Below the pieces are notes generated by a model. It was not told where the DNA came from. It searched no databases and saw only the letters and a program-made list of their open reading frames with translations. A program made the translations under genes and the position numbers. From Bugula neritina (taxonomy: Eukaryota > Bryozoa > Gymnolaemata > Cheilostomatida > Bugulidae), in NCBI GenBank assembly GCA_964035545.1, contig OZ037771.1, positions 7,172,690-7,236,689 of the forward strand: a stretch of 64,000 nt of DNA, written 5' to 3'. Shown here piece after piece: positions 37,314 to 52,400 of the stretch. Position 1 is the first letter of the stretch. Each line of letters opens with the position of its first letter.

Positions 37314-40300
37314 GTAAGTTTTTTAATATGATCACTAAACCAAACCATGATACACTCATGTTATTGATCGTAGTTTGTTATTTAAAAATTCATTTTTTTG
37401 AAACACATTTTTACCTGCGGTCTATAAATATAAAACACATCATGTAAATTAACCAAGGTCTAATTGTATGTGTTTAAGTTAAATACGTAAAGATTTATTT
37501 AACAAAATAGCTGCATCAATATAATACTATTTGAATAACCTTGACAAAGCCATGATGCATTTGTTTGTTTTATTCAGCCTATTGTAACAAACTCAGCGTA
37601 TTCCCACATGGAGTTACCATACCAAGAGGTTGCCAATACTCGGGGCAATATCCAGGCACAAGATGCAGTGTATCATGCAACTTCGGATATGTTCTCAAAG
37701 GTTCGGCTGATAATATATATACATGCAGCAGTAAAGGGAGATGGGTACCAGATGATGGAACCATAACTTGTCAAAGTGAGCAAAATCTTTATATATATCT
37801 GGTAATAATATAGGGTATAATATAGACACAGGTATGAATATATATATATATATATATATACCGTAAAGATGCATGTATTTTTCCCACGCAAACTTTTTCA
37901 ATATATATGCTAAAAGTTTATATGACACCTTTAGATCAAATTTATTTCAGACTAAACTATAGTTTTGCCTCCAAGACTAATATTTTGGTAGGAAACGGCA
38001 ACATATATGTGTAAATTGAGTTTATTTAATTAATGTAAGTTATCTTCTCATATAAAGTATGATCAAATTGGTTATGCAAGCCAAAAAGTCATTAAAAAAA
38101 GCTGCAAAAAAGTTTAAAATTTTAAAATCAGAAATGTATTGTCTTCTATAACTTGTTTCCAAGTTTTTCATTACATCATTGAAACTGAGTAAACAGCTTC
38201 AATTATTGATCCTCACTTTTAATCTGGAAGCAAAATAAATTTTACACACCTTTTAAATAAATAAACCCAATGGTGCATACAAATTTTGAAGTTAAGTTCA
38301 TGCCAAAAGCTCTCTATCTCATTATCTAATAATTTAATTATAAGCTAGAAAGGTTGTTATTGAAAACAGAAAGTAACTGTTATAGTTTGCTTATATTCAT
38401 GATATGCTATTTTAGCTAATGAATGCCCATTGCTATCCTCTTTGATCAGCGGATCTTTCCTTGAGCGTTCTTGTTCAACATCTCCCATTTGGGCTGGAAC
38501 AACCTGTCAACCAAAATGTAACCCGGGGTTTGAGCTTGTTAGTGATGTAAAGAAGTACACATGTGTGCAAAATGGCGTATGGTCGCCCAGACCTTCTGAT
38601 GTTGTCTGTCATGGCAAGTATATTTTAGTCGCGAAAACACGTTCTTACACATTGTTATATAGTATTATATATTTTACATTTATTTAATAACTTTTCAGAT
38701 TATTTATCTAAAATCTAATTACCATGCATTAATGAACTGTTCGAGTGTTTTATAATGTCATGTGATAATACATATGCTTTTTTTTAAAAACTGTTATAAC
38801 TAAGCTATTATTGTATTTGTAGGCTTAAATAATATGTAACTTAATTTAGTTGAAGTTGAATAGTATTACTTACACCTGACTATAAACAAACTCTTCACCA
38901 AGTACATAAATGTATTTTGACTCCTCATTGGGTTTTCGTTTATATTATACCACCAAATATAAGACAACAATATATCAAGTATGCAGTCCAAAATAAAGTT
39001 AACATTAATTATTATTCAACAATTTGTTTAAAAATAGTGCTTCAATTTATTCAGGTCGTTGTCCGCCACTAAACAATCTGGTCTACGGTAAAATATCACC
39101 CTCACGTTGCTTTCAACCTCAGCAGAGTGCAGGATCAACCTGCAGAGTGAGTTGCGACGGGACGTATGTACTTGCTGGATCCGAAACTAAGTACGTTTGT
39201 CAGACTACGGGACACTGGCATCCTCAAATCAATAGCATTTACTGTGAAGGTGAATTATACATCAGTATTCATTATATAGAAAAACAACAGCTCATATACA
39301 AATTTTGGGGAAATAACTTAAGTAAAACCTCAATTTTGCTTGCATGTAATCAAATTAGTGATAACGGTCAAACATTTTTAACTTTAATTCTTACTAAATT
39401 CTTCGATATGTATGTTTTAGCCTAATTAATATTTATTTAGTTTTATTACAAACAAAATCTGTTTAAAAATTTTATGAATTGCTTCATGCCAAATTGACAT
39501 TATTAGGGAAACGACAAAATTTTTAATTTATTTCAACTACAGAGAGTAAATTTATAACTGCTTGGAATTTTAATTTTCATGCATCATGATTGGTAACAGT
39601 AACTACTTAGAGAATTGTACAAAATATATTCTGCATACTTAATTGTTTATAATTTAATTTTGGGTTTTCAACACTATATATTTTTAAAATAACTATAAAG
39701 TCTTTATATTTGAAAAATTTTATCTCCTTTGGCATATTTTCTTGATGAGCCGAGCATAACTACTCATATACATAAACGTGCTGATTTGCAAATTGTGCAT
39801 ATATTTCAGGGAAAAGTTTTCATCTCAATGTTTGCATAGTTTTAAAGCTTTACTTTTTACAGCAACTTGCCCTCCATTGAATAGATCCAACAACGTGATG
39901 TTCTCGTCTGACTGCATGACAAGCAGACCTCGAGCAGGAAGTGTATGCGTAGCGCAGTGTATTACTAATAGATATGAACTCGATGGGGTGTATACAGAGC
40001 ATGTATGCAGTGCACAAGGGGTTTGGGGCCCTGTGCCTGGAACAATAAAGTGCAAATGTAATCATCATTTTCTATTGTAGTGTTTGACTTGACCTATTTT
40101 TAGTTTTGTTACTTGAAAATTTTAGTTGTACATGATGCATCATGTGTCATAATTGTGATTTTGATTAAAATAACATGCTTAATACTGTTAAGTGGAAGAA
40201 TTAGATATAATATATAATGTGTAGATAGACTAATTTACTACATTTTATCAATTCCTCATATTTAAATAGTTAACTGCTCACAGTGCATATGGATTCAACT

Positions 40301-43300
40301 ATATTTGAAATGGTCTTTAATTTTATAAAGTTTAAAATTAAGTTGAAGGATGGCAAAAAACATTTAAATTTTAATGATTCAGTTACATATTACCTTTGTA
40401 TAAGTTTTGTTCTTTGCAACATGTAAAACTGGTTCAAGTAATAAGAATTTGTGCTTCAAAAATTTTTTCCTGCATTAAAATTTACTTTGAAAAAATATGT
40501 AAATTTTATGTAAAATTATTGTTGTAAAAGCAATAACCCTTGTGTTATTCTTTGTCAAATTTGCCTCTGTTTTATCATATATGCTAATTATTCACTAAAG
40601 TGTTCGTGAAAAATGCTGAAAAGTGTTATGTATGCATTAGCAATTAAATCATTTTTTTATACAATGCAACTTCAATAGCTTATGCATATTTGTTTTGCTG
40701 GTTTTGTTTTTCCTTGTTTTATTGTATGTAAAGTTTTCACAAATCATAAAAATTGCTGATGATTGTTTTTTGCTTCACATGTACAACATTTCTGTTATTG
40801 CTCGCAGCACGCTATTGTCCACCTCTGAGGAGTGTGAAAAATGGTACTTTTCTTGACCCGGCTTGCAAAACAAATCAATACGGCATTGGCGCCGTTTGTG
40901 TTGTTGGGTGCGATGCTGGGTTCAAAAGCACATTTCCACCAAGTAAATACTTATGCAATGGAGAGAAAGAGTGGTCTCCATTTATGAATTCTATAAGATG
41001 CATCCGTAAGTTTCAATTTATTTATGTACCAGGTGAACAGAAATGATTAGTATGAATAGTAAACTGCAGTGTGCTGTAGAATATATAGCTTTTTTTGGCA
41101 AAAATTACAGATAATTGAAATATATTTTATTGAACATTTATTAGAATGTAATACATAAAACTACTTTTCTTCTTATATATGTATATAGTTTGTCGGCTCC
41201 GTTGAGACGAACATTGGGCAACGAGTTTAAACATTATTGAAATAAAAAGACTTTATTGTTATTTGTGAAACACATGTAACTTCTAAAAATGATCAATATG
41301 TTATTTCTTTGGCTATAATCACTCAGAAAAATTTTAACTAGCATGCAGCTGCAATTTGTATGTTTTGTTTGACAGCTTGCCTTGCAATGTAAGTATTGGC
41401 CACAAGCATTTGCGAGGTTTTTAAACAAAAACATAATATTATTTATATGTCAGATGATAGAAAATACAATTCTCTTTTGAATCTTTTTTAAACAAGTCAA
41501 TTATTTTGTTTCAATAGAATGCATTCAAACTATATTATATGTTACCCAAAAATGAGAAAACTTTAAATTTGTCAAAATTAGGCTGTGTATAGGTAAATGG
41601 TAAACAATTGTACAAAAATTGATTGAACTGGTCAACATAAACTGCTTTAACTTACTGATTGCAGGTCCCAGCTGTCCACGTTTGTCTTTTGTTGCTAACG
41701 GGATCATATACCCCCCTAGCTGTACCCAAGGGTGGACTCCTGTGAATCAAACGTGTCGCGTCCAGTGTCAAATCAGCCACGAGTTTACTGGATCAAATGC
41801 CACCTACTTCTGTGTAGATCACAACACATGGTCCCAAACCCCCTATTCTTCAGTTTGTCAACGTAAGCTCATTTGAGTTCCTTTATAATTAGTCATTATT
41901 ATAAATCACAATATCGATTTTCTACAAATTGATTAGGGATAAATTTTGCATTTTGTTGTAATTCAGTTTTAGTAATACTATTTTTTCAACTATAAACATT
42001 TAGGATATAAATACATGTATGTTGTTTATGAAAATAATTATCTAGGTAACTATATATACTCACATTTATATATAATATATGCCTCAAATATTCAAATCAA
42101 ATTTGTAGGTGGCATTATATGATAAAATGTGGAAGTAAATTAGGAATGCTATTTTGAGGCCTAAATACATGCATATTATTAAATAACTTTGAAATATATA
42201 ATTAAATAGATTACTAGCTTGGCAATTAATCTAGACTGTTTGCATAATTAAAAATTATAAAGCTTCCCTTTTATTGAATGGGATTTTTCTTGTGTTTCCT
42301 AAAAAAACAAAGAACTGAGTCATTGTACCTAATGTAACGAAGATGCTAAACTAAAAAATTTGTCGAAGTCAACTGATTATAATGAAACTCTGTGAGAAAT
42401 ATAAAACACGTTTCAGTATTTCCAGCTTACAACAGTTCAATTATTTGAAATGCTGTTATATTTTTCATCAAGATCATGATCATTAGTTTACATGATGATA
42501 TCACTGCTAAAAGTCACATTGGTGTTTTTGTGAAACTATTTTTACTGAAGCTCATATTTACTTTTTAATGAGAAACGAACTTACTTAAAAATAAATTTCT
42601 TGTACCAATTGCAATAGTTAAAAAAACTGGTAAACCAAAAATTTTAAACTAATAAGTTGTACTGATCTCTAAGAGCTGTCAAATGCATTTTATTGTAATT
42701 TAGTTGTAACGTATCATATTTTTATATCCATGTTTAACATATTGAAAGCCATTTCTATTTTAGCCCGCTGTCGTCCTTTAGTATATGTTGATCATGGGAG
42801 ATCATCAACCCACTGTCTGAACTTTCCGCAAAGTATAGGAAATGAGTGTAGGGTTCGCTGTGATCCTGGCTATACAGTGTCACCACAGAATGACATATAC
42901 AAGTGCAACCACACCGGGGACTGGTTGCCAGCTCTTCACTCAATAATCTGTCAGCGTAAGTTTATAACAACAGTTTATTTATGGTGAACTTATATAAAAA
43001 TAGTGAGAAAAAACATCTTAACCAAATCTATTTGATTGAATCCTAAAATAGAATATATAGCAATCTTTTGTATGATCATAAAAATGCCACACAAAACAGA
43101 TGTAACTATAATATCACTGCTGTAAAAATGTTGCTGATTCAAACACAATGCTTGCCTAATTTTCAAGTGTGAATAACATCATTTGTAAACTTTATTGACA
43201 ACTTTTATTGTTTTGCAATTAGACCTTAACTAGTAGCAGTTGCTAAATTTGTTATTTTAATCTTTTGGATATATGCTGTATATAACAACTTATAATTTAC

Positions 43301-46300
43301 CAATCCCATGTCCATAAAGGAACATGCTCATGATCAGTATAGCTCTTTACACTAATTAGCCTAGGGCCACACGGCGCGTATTTTCACATGCGAAAATTGA
43401 AATCACAAGTAGCAAAGGTGTCCACTGTGCGCGTTGAGAAAACATTCGCACTTGTCGCTCTGTATTTTCAACGCAAGTGTGAATCGTCTCTGTCGTCGTC
43501 ACCTAATTGGCTGGTATTATTAAGCGAGCCCAATTTCTTTATTTTAGTGCTAAATTTCAGTAAATTGCGTTTTATTGAAAGCGAGTGCGATTTAAAAATG
43601 AAAGCTTTATTTATCACGCATCACTGACGCTACAGTGGACGCCTTTGCTACTTGTGGTGTCAATTTTCGCATGCGAAAATACACACCGTGTGGCCCTAGG
43701 CTTAGTGAAACTTCAATTTTTGAATACAAATTGTCACTTTAAAAACCTGAATTTTTGTCACAGCGTTGTGTCCACAACTAACCAACGTTCAGCACGGCAG
43801 CATTCCATCAGAGTGTGTACAGTCAACTCATGATCAAGGAAAGGTTTGTGAAGTAACCTGTGACTACAGTTACATACTATACGGCTTGAGCAATAAGTAT
43901 GTATGTAATGATGGGAAATGGAGTCCTGATCCAGGATCTATACAATGTTCAAGTAAGTGTAAGAAAAAGTTCATTTTTTAGTAGTTTAGGAATATTTCTT
44001 TTAAAGTTTCTATTATTTAGAGAATAAAAACTTGATGCAAAAACTTGTTGTTATTTAGCCACTTTTAGCCTTTATTCAAAAAACTGCTTTTTTTGTCTTT
44101 TATTTTAGTCTTATCAAAACTATTACTAACAGTGTACACATATTGCAAAAGAATGCATTAACTTTGTGTGCCTGCCAACATATACTACAGTCGTGTGGAA
44201 ATCAATAAAAAAAATGAACAACAATATTTTTACAAACAAAAGAAATGAAATATAAAATTCACCATCTTTTAACTGTGGAAACATGATGAATCGATATTTC
44301 TTTGTTGAAAGATTTTTGGTGATTCTTAAAAACTAAAATATAATGAGTACATGCTTTTAATAAATTTGAAACATTATATCATTATTTGAATTACTTCTAG
44401 GTAGAGTATGTCCACCATTGAGAGGTTTTGCTAACGTCTCATTTAGAGAGGACAACTGTACCACTGGTCCAAAAGTGTCCGGAGATGTTTGCCATCCGTA
44501 CTGTGAAGACGGCTACGGTCTGTTTGATAATGAAACTGATGGATACACATGCCAGCTGAATAAACAATGGCTGCCTTCAACAATAAACATCCTTTGTATA
44601 CGTAAGTTTGAGATGAGTATACTTAAATTAGCTTCGAAAATATTATAATATATTTCACTACTTTTCTCTATTATACTATTATTTTACTATAACATAAACT
44701 GCTATGTTAATTTTGGGCAACATAAATATGATATTACTTTAACCTTGTTTATATAGTATATATTTTCGTGTGCACAAAACAATATATACTAAATAATGTT
44801 GAAGTAATATTATATTTATGCATCAAATTATAGAAAAAAATATTTTTTGTAATTATAGAATTCTGCTACAAGACATCTTTCTTTATTTGCTATTACAATG
44901 TTTTTTTATACGATCATGTTTTTCTGTTGTTTTAGCCTTATGCCCATTACTGGAAACTGTAGCAAACGGCCATATTACAGAGAAATGTCTCAGATCTAAG
45001 CAAGGTTTTGGAAAGAAATGTTCAGTACAATGTGATAGTGGTTATGAACTTGCTGGTTCAACTACAATCACCAGTGAATATGAATGTCAGTTGGACGGAT
45101 CATGGCAACCTTCTCCCGGAAGCATAAAGTGTGAACGTAAGTATATCCTTTATTGATGATCTAAAATTTCAAAATTTTACAAAAATAAGTTTTTTTATTA
45201 TATTTTACAAACATATGCATGCTGTCTACATATTGAATGTTTTAGCAAATAGATGCAGCAAGTAATGTAGTTTGAGTATATATCTTGGTGTTTAATTTTT
45301 ATCTAAATCCTAATAGTTTATACAATATATATAAACTAAGAAGCTATGAAATTTTTTACAAGTATTGATATAATTATATAGATATATTAGTCAGAGAAAA
45401 ATATCGTTATTTTATATCCTAACTTTGTTATAAATTTTATTTTTATCTTTTTTTATAGAATTATTTTTTATTTTTAGCAACTACTTGCCCTCCATTAAAT
45501 GAAATAGAAAATGGACGTTTTCGAGACAGGGCATGCATTTTATACCATCTGTTTTATACGGAAATATGCTACGCTAGCTGCAATGAAGGTTATGTAATCT
45601 CAGATCCAAAAGGAATATACACTTGTGAGGCAAATATGCAATGGCATCCACCAGCCAACACCATAACCTGTGCACGTAAGTAAGTTTGATTATTTAATTT
45701 TCATGCTCTAAAATGAAACTATTAAAAGTACCTATTGCCCTAAAAGCTGTCAAAGAGCACAGGCTAGACTTATTCTAGATCATGACCCCTTTCTCAGCAT
45801 TCAATATATTTGATAGCATAAAAAATCTATATTTTTTTTAAGCATCAGTTAGTTTTTCACTTTTTTAGCAATATAAAGGGTATATCACATGTTATGCTAG
45901 TGTCATTTGAAACATGATATTTTTTTAACTATATTTATTATACATATGCGTCATATAATTAGTGCTATGCTTGTTGCAAAAAGCTTTAACCAGGTCTTCT
46001 TGCAACATAATTACGCAAAAAGTGTAATAATTGATTTTACCACTCACGGTTAATTTTACCCAATGCACGCTATCTGTCACTTTGAAAAATAATTTAACAA
46101 AAACACATTACTCCAGTTTTTTTATTTTTACTGTTATTTATGTATCAACAAAAGAACTTTTTGTTTTTTAGGTCAGTGTCCTGCATTACGTGGCGTAACC
46201 TTAGCAACCTTAACTCCGGCATTTTGTCACACTTATTGGCAAAATCAAGGAGCAACGTGCAAAGTCAACTGTGACGATGGTACAAGCTTGGTTGGAACAA

Positions 46301-49300
46301 ATGATGTGTTTACATGTGGCCCAGGAGGAATTTGGACACCTGCGGTTGGATCTATACAATGTGCTGGTAAAAGCAATCTAGTACAAAAAAGCCAGATGGC
46401 TGCCATTACTTATTCTATGCATAAGACTTGTGAAAAAATAAAAGCTCCTGGTCAATACTGTAAATTAATTAAATAAACTCACAACGTCACATAATATATT
46501 TCAGCAAACTATTGCCCTGCACTAAGCCCTGTGACTAATGGAAGATTCGGGGATTACAACTGCTTATATAATAAACACTTTTACGGTACAGTCTGCGTAG
46601 TTATCTGTCAAGAAGGATACAGCACCTATGGGGGTCAAGGACATTATCGCTGTCAGGCTAATGCAGAGTGGTATCCTGCTGTCAATAGCATAGAGTGTGC
46701 CCGTGAGTGCAACTTTGAGTTGAGCTATTTTATCATCTTTTGCAAACAAGTTCAATATTCAACATATTTTGTAAGCTTTTTTGTTTTGTTTTAAATGTAT
46801 GCATAGTCAAACAAAACCATATGGAAATGCTAGACTATTTAAAACACAAATCCGATTTGGTCAAGATGTTTATTTATTTAAAAAACTTATTTATGCTGTT
46901 GGAAATTAAATTTAGGATACAAAATTAATTACGGATGTAGCTATAGTTCTGAATCCTAAAATATTCTGTTAACTTTCAGCTACTTGTCCTAAATTAAAGG
47001 AAATAGAACACGGCAGTATTAAACAAGACTGTTTAACTGAGAGACAAGCTAAGGAAAGCAGATGTGAAGTAAGTTGTGACACTGGGTATGAGCTAGCTGG
47101 ACCTCACTCAGCATATGTATGCAGTGAGGGGGGAGCATGGAGCCCCTATTACGGATCAATAAGATGCCAGAGTTAGTAGCTAAAACACAAAAATGCAGTT
47201 GTTATACTGCATTTATGTACACAGCAGTTTAAATGTAATAATAATTTTGCTAACCATGCATTTTATTAAAGCTGCCATTAATTATGCCTCACTCTTTGTA
47301 CACTGAAGGGTCAAACTGAAATTCTAACAAGCAAACAAATTAGTTCCGCGTTTAGTTTTTGACAAATATAAAATATCACTCATATTAAGCTCAGAGTAAA
47401 CAAATGTCACTTATTTGTATCCAAACAACTAATACAACTTTGCTTTTGACCAAGGTATAGGTTTGTGTAAAGGAAAGAATTGTGCTGATATTCATTTGCG
47501 TTTATAACACGAATATTTTAAGCACACAACAGTTTTGATTATATTAAGCCTATTCATAGGTAAACTGGATAATTGTTGATTAATATATATAAATCATTTG
47601 TTAGTATTATTTTCAAACACTTAAAATATGGCTGCTACATTTAAGTGTTGAGTCTCTAATTTCTTTTGCTTTAGTTATAAAATGTCCAAAACTGGATGCG
47701 GTGAGGTTCGGAGAGTTCAGCCAAACCTACTGTGATCGGGTAGCATCTGACTATGACTCAACTTGCACAGTTCAGTGTCGTCCAACCTTTCTACGTTCTC
47801 ATGAAACTGGAAACTATATTTGCAAGCTGAATAAAATGTGGGATCCACCTGCAAACACTATTTTATGTTATCGTAAGTTACCTCATAGTTAAAATTATAT
47901 AGTAATCTGACTGGTAATTTTTATAATAGGATTTGAGATGAAATTCATATGTTCCTTTTTTAAAAACATCCCTGCACTACTGTAGTAAATGTGATCAAAT
48001 AAAATACTTAGAAAAATTGAAAAGCTTTAGTAAAAAGTCTGTGCCTTGGCATCTATTAAAAAAACATCACTTTCTGAGAAAAGCAAACAAAACCTTTTCA
48101 CCTGCTTTTGTATTAAACCAATAGGCAAGCAGTGAATTTCAAATAAGACCAATCGAATGCCTCCTTTCAAAAAATTTCAAGAGTAATAGTCAAACTTAAG
48201 GGAACAATTTATTGCTTGCAACTACAGCATCCGAAAATGTGTAAATCTTTTTTTAGCAGCTTCAATAACTTTTGTTGAAGCTATGCCAAATATGTCAAAA
48301 CTCACATAATGTGAACCAAATGATAATGTCAAAATTTGATAGCAGTAGTTTATTAAAAATATAATTGAAGTTTTGTAAAAAATAAGCTTGAGTTATGACT
48401 ACGAGTTGAAGACAAGCCTAGACCATAACAAGAAAATATTTTAGCTCAACTTTCATACAACAGCCTGTAGTGTTTAGTTTACCTGAAGCCCCGATGGTGT
48501 AAGGGCTAGTGTGCCTTGGGTTCAAACTATAGTCAAGGAAAGAGTTTGATAGAGCTATTTTTAGTTTGAACTTTACCCTCTGAATAAATGTTTGTTGCTG
48601 GTATGTATGTTTGTGTTGTCAAAACTATTACATAAATGCAAAGTGGTTTAATATTTCATTTATATTTGTATGCCCAATAATTTCTTTGCAAGCTCTTACA
48701 TAATTGACCTGGATGCAAAATATGTTTATTTGTGGTTATTTATATATGTAGCCACCTGTGAGCCATTATTGGCTATCGCTAATGGCAACAGCACGGCTGA
48801 TTGTCAAAGCAGCAGACAAAATGTCGGAAGTGTCTGTCCGGTATCTTGTAATCCTATAGCAACTTTAAACAAACCAGGTGTCAGCTATGTGTGTAATGAG
48901 CAAGGAAGTTGGGAACCTAGAAATGGAGACTTGTACTGTGAAAGTAAGGAAAACTATTATATACACACCACACACACACACACACACACTCACACACTCA
49001 CACACTCACACACTCACACACTCACACACTCACACACTCACACACTCACACACTCACACACTCACACACTCACACACTCACACACTCACACACTCACACA
49101 CTCACACACTCACACACTCACACACTCACACACTCACACACTCACACACTCACACACTCACACACTCACACACTCACACACTCACACACTCACACACTCA
49201 CACACTCACACACTCACACACTCACACACTCACATACTCACACATACACTCAATAACCTGCACACGCACACACGTGCACACACACATACGAACACACACG

Positions 49301-49363
49301 CACGCTCTCTCTCACACACACACACTAATACTAACATGTACACTAACTAACACACACACACTC

Positions 49364-49403
<40 letters not shown>

Positions 49404-52400
49404 GCACGCACGCACGCACTAACTAACTAACTAACTAACTAACTAACACGCACACTTGCACTCTAACACACACACGCATGCACACACACATTATATATAT
49501 ACTCCTTATGCATTACACACAAGCAACAAAACGGCTTTATGTTTCAGCACTGATGTGTTCAGCTTTGACAGCAAAGGAAGGCCTCGTTTTCATCAGAGGC
49601 AGCTGTACAACCCAAGAAACTCATCCGACTTCTTTGTGCTCGGTCAGATGTTTAGAAGGATATGAGTATAAGAATGATTATACACACTATTTGTGTCAAT
49701 CAAATGGACTCTGGTTGCCACCAGCATCTTCTAGCCTTTGTACACGTGGGTTATTTAATTTTGCTTTAGTTGTTTTATGGTGCATAATAGGTTAAATCAT
49801 TTCAGAGAAAACTACAATTGTTTTTGCATTGAAAAATAGGGTAATGAAAGTTTTGTCTTCATTAAGTTGGCATTAATCTTTCTTGATATCTTTTGACTCA
49901 CTGTATTAAATATAGATTTTCAGCTAAGTACATTACATTAAAAATTACTTTTCATTTTGCCATTTAGGGCGCTTTCCTATTGATCCCTATGCGTAGGCTC
50001 TACGCATTATTTTTGAAGCAATTACAGTAACTTTACATTGTTGTAACAAATTACCATTTTTATTCATTTTTATTGTCTTAACATGTCAACTTTTAAAAAG
50101 GATCAAAGTATAGTAATTTGGGTCTCGCATCAAAATAATTCCAGCAAGTTTTAATAAATTAAAGCTAATAATGGATGCCTCGCTGAGTTGAAATCGGCTG
50201 AGTTTAAGGTATTTCAGCAAAAGATAATATACTTGTCTTCTGTTTACGTTATGTTTTTGATAATTATCTTTAAGTGATTTTGCAGAGTATAAAGTATGTT
50301 CTACTAAGTATGTAGCTACGCCTGTAGGTGTGCAATGCTCTCCACTGCCAGTAGTTCAGAATGGTGAATATAATGAAGCCAAATGTGACGACCCGGCAGA
50401 ATTGAGAAAATACGAAGATCTTTGTAAAGTAACTTGCAACACCGGGTATTTTATATCTGAAGAAGTTGAGTGGAGTTGTTTGTCCAATAGAATGTGGTCC
50501 AACATAACAAAAACTGTCAGCTGCACATGTATGCTATATATAGCTTACGAATCATTTATTCACTTTAAGAGTTGTGTTTATATGCATTGTATATTAGTAT
50601 AGTGATTAAAACCTTTTTTTCCATTTAATTAGCAATTATCGTAATATAAAAGCATTATTTACTTTTGAGCTCTTTAGCAAGGGTTTAGTAGCAATCACTT
50701 TATTATTGAATAACTAATAAATAACATAACAGTATTTTGAAATATTTTTTGCAAATGCAAATTGCAGGTCACATTTTTTGCTTGTTTACAACTTTGTCAA
50801 TAGAAAGTTATCTATTTTATATTATAACCCTGTGAAAAATCTTTTGTAGTGTGGCCAGTTGATTTTCTGAATATAGCCGAGCTCTCTAATATCAATGGAT
50901 ACTCAGTCACATATAAAGTCAACTCAGATGCTAATGTGAATCAAAATAAAGACAGACTCAAAATACAAATGTGCAAATCATTTGGAAATAGAGCATGTGA
51001 TGAAAAAGATTTCTCTATAGCCGACTCCGTAACCACCCTCCAAATTCCTGATAGTTTGTTGATTGGAGAATGGGAGTTTACTCTCTTTCATATAAAAACG
51101 AATGAGATCAGTGCGGCTAGTAACAAAAAGACTTTAATTCGCAGTAAGTTGGCAATTGTATTATTTTCTTCTCCTAAGACAATAAAATTTAGAATTTATT
51201 TATCAAAAAGACTCTTTTGCACAACCAAACAAAATTTAGGGATAGTGCAAAGTTTTAAAATTGGAGCACCTTGCCGCTAAGCTAATTCACTAAATAAATA
51301 ATGTAATTTTTTAAATAATTAAATTTATACAATAAATGTTTTTTGTAAAAATTTAGAGCCCAAGCTGCCTGAAGACATACAAGCTGCCACTCGCCAACCT
51401 CCTAATGAGGATAGAGTTCAATTACAGTGGACGCCACCAACTACATACTATTCTTATGTTCAAATCATTTGCAATTATGAATGTTGCAACACAAATAGAA
51501 ATAAAAAGGTAAAGTATTGTATGCATTGCTAACTCGTATTCTTGTTAATTGCTTTTCTTACTTAATCACTTTCAGCAATAATCAAATAATGTATTCAACT
51601 TACATATACATTCTTAAAGTTAAATATGTTCTGCAATTTGAGAATCATTATCTGATCATCTTGCTATATTTTAAACAGTATAGTAAACATACCAGTATAA
51701 CATTTATCAGACAATAAGCAGTATAACTATTGTAAAAATATTTCATCAGCTTTAAAACCAGTCTTTTTCATTTAATTGTTATATATATGATATATAGTAC
51801 ATATATATTTCTAAAGTGCCATTAATTCTCATTATAGTTACAACAACAAGAATTTAACAAAAATAAATTAGCTAGAAAGCTGCATAAATGTAGTTTGCAC
51901 AGTTTTAGATTTTTCCAATCTTTATAACTTCTATTATATATTGCCCAAAAGTTCATCTGCTTTTGATAAATTCTTATGTTTGTTTTAGTTGACGGGAACT
52001 ATAATTGTTTTTCAAAACGTTCAGCCAGGCACGGTATGTTCTTTTACATTCAAGACAGTGTTAACAGAGCAACCAAATTATGTAATAGCATCAGAGAGCA
52101 AGGTTATCACCACAACAACATGTAGGAGTTGTCATTTCATGAATATATTCAAATATTAGCTAAAATGTCAAGTTTTTGTAACAAATATATTCTCTGGACA
52201 ACATTTTTATAGATATACATAGGTTTAAAATATTCTAGTTTTTGTTGTTGAAATATAGATAGCATACCATTTCAGACATGCATCTCTAAAGTAAGATTTC
52301 TCAACACCATAGTATGTAGAGTATTCAATAACATCTATTAATTAGTTTAACAAAACTCTTTTGCTTTTCCAAACAATAATCTATTATGTTTAGTTGTAAC

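Noticed and set aside
39825-40068. Minus-strand frames of 72-76 codons
   Set aside because: Antisense shadows of gene B module 4.
43388-43833. Overlapping plus-strand frames of about 80 codons
   Set aside because: They lie in the MITE and run out of frame into CCP module 8.
48670-49366. Open frames of 226 and 162 codons with His-Thr/Leu-Thr-His-Ser repeats
   Set aside because: They are intron read-through of the CACACACT microsatellite; CCP module 16 ends at a good GTAAGG donor at 48944, in the same phase as every other module.
48964-49490. Possible CRISPR-like or satellite array
   Set aside because: Units are 8 bases with no spacers; it is an ordinary compound microsatellite in a eukaryotic intron.
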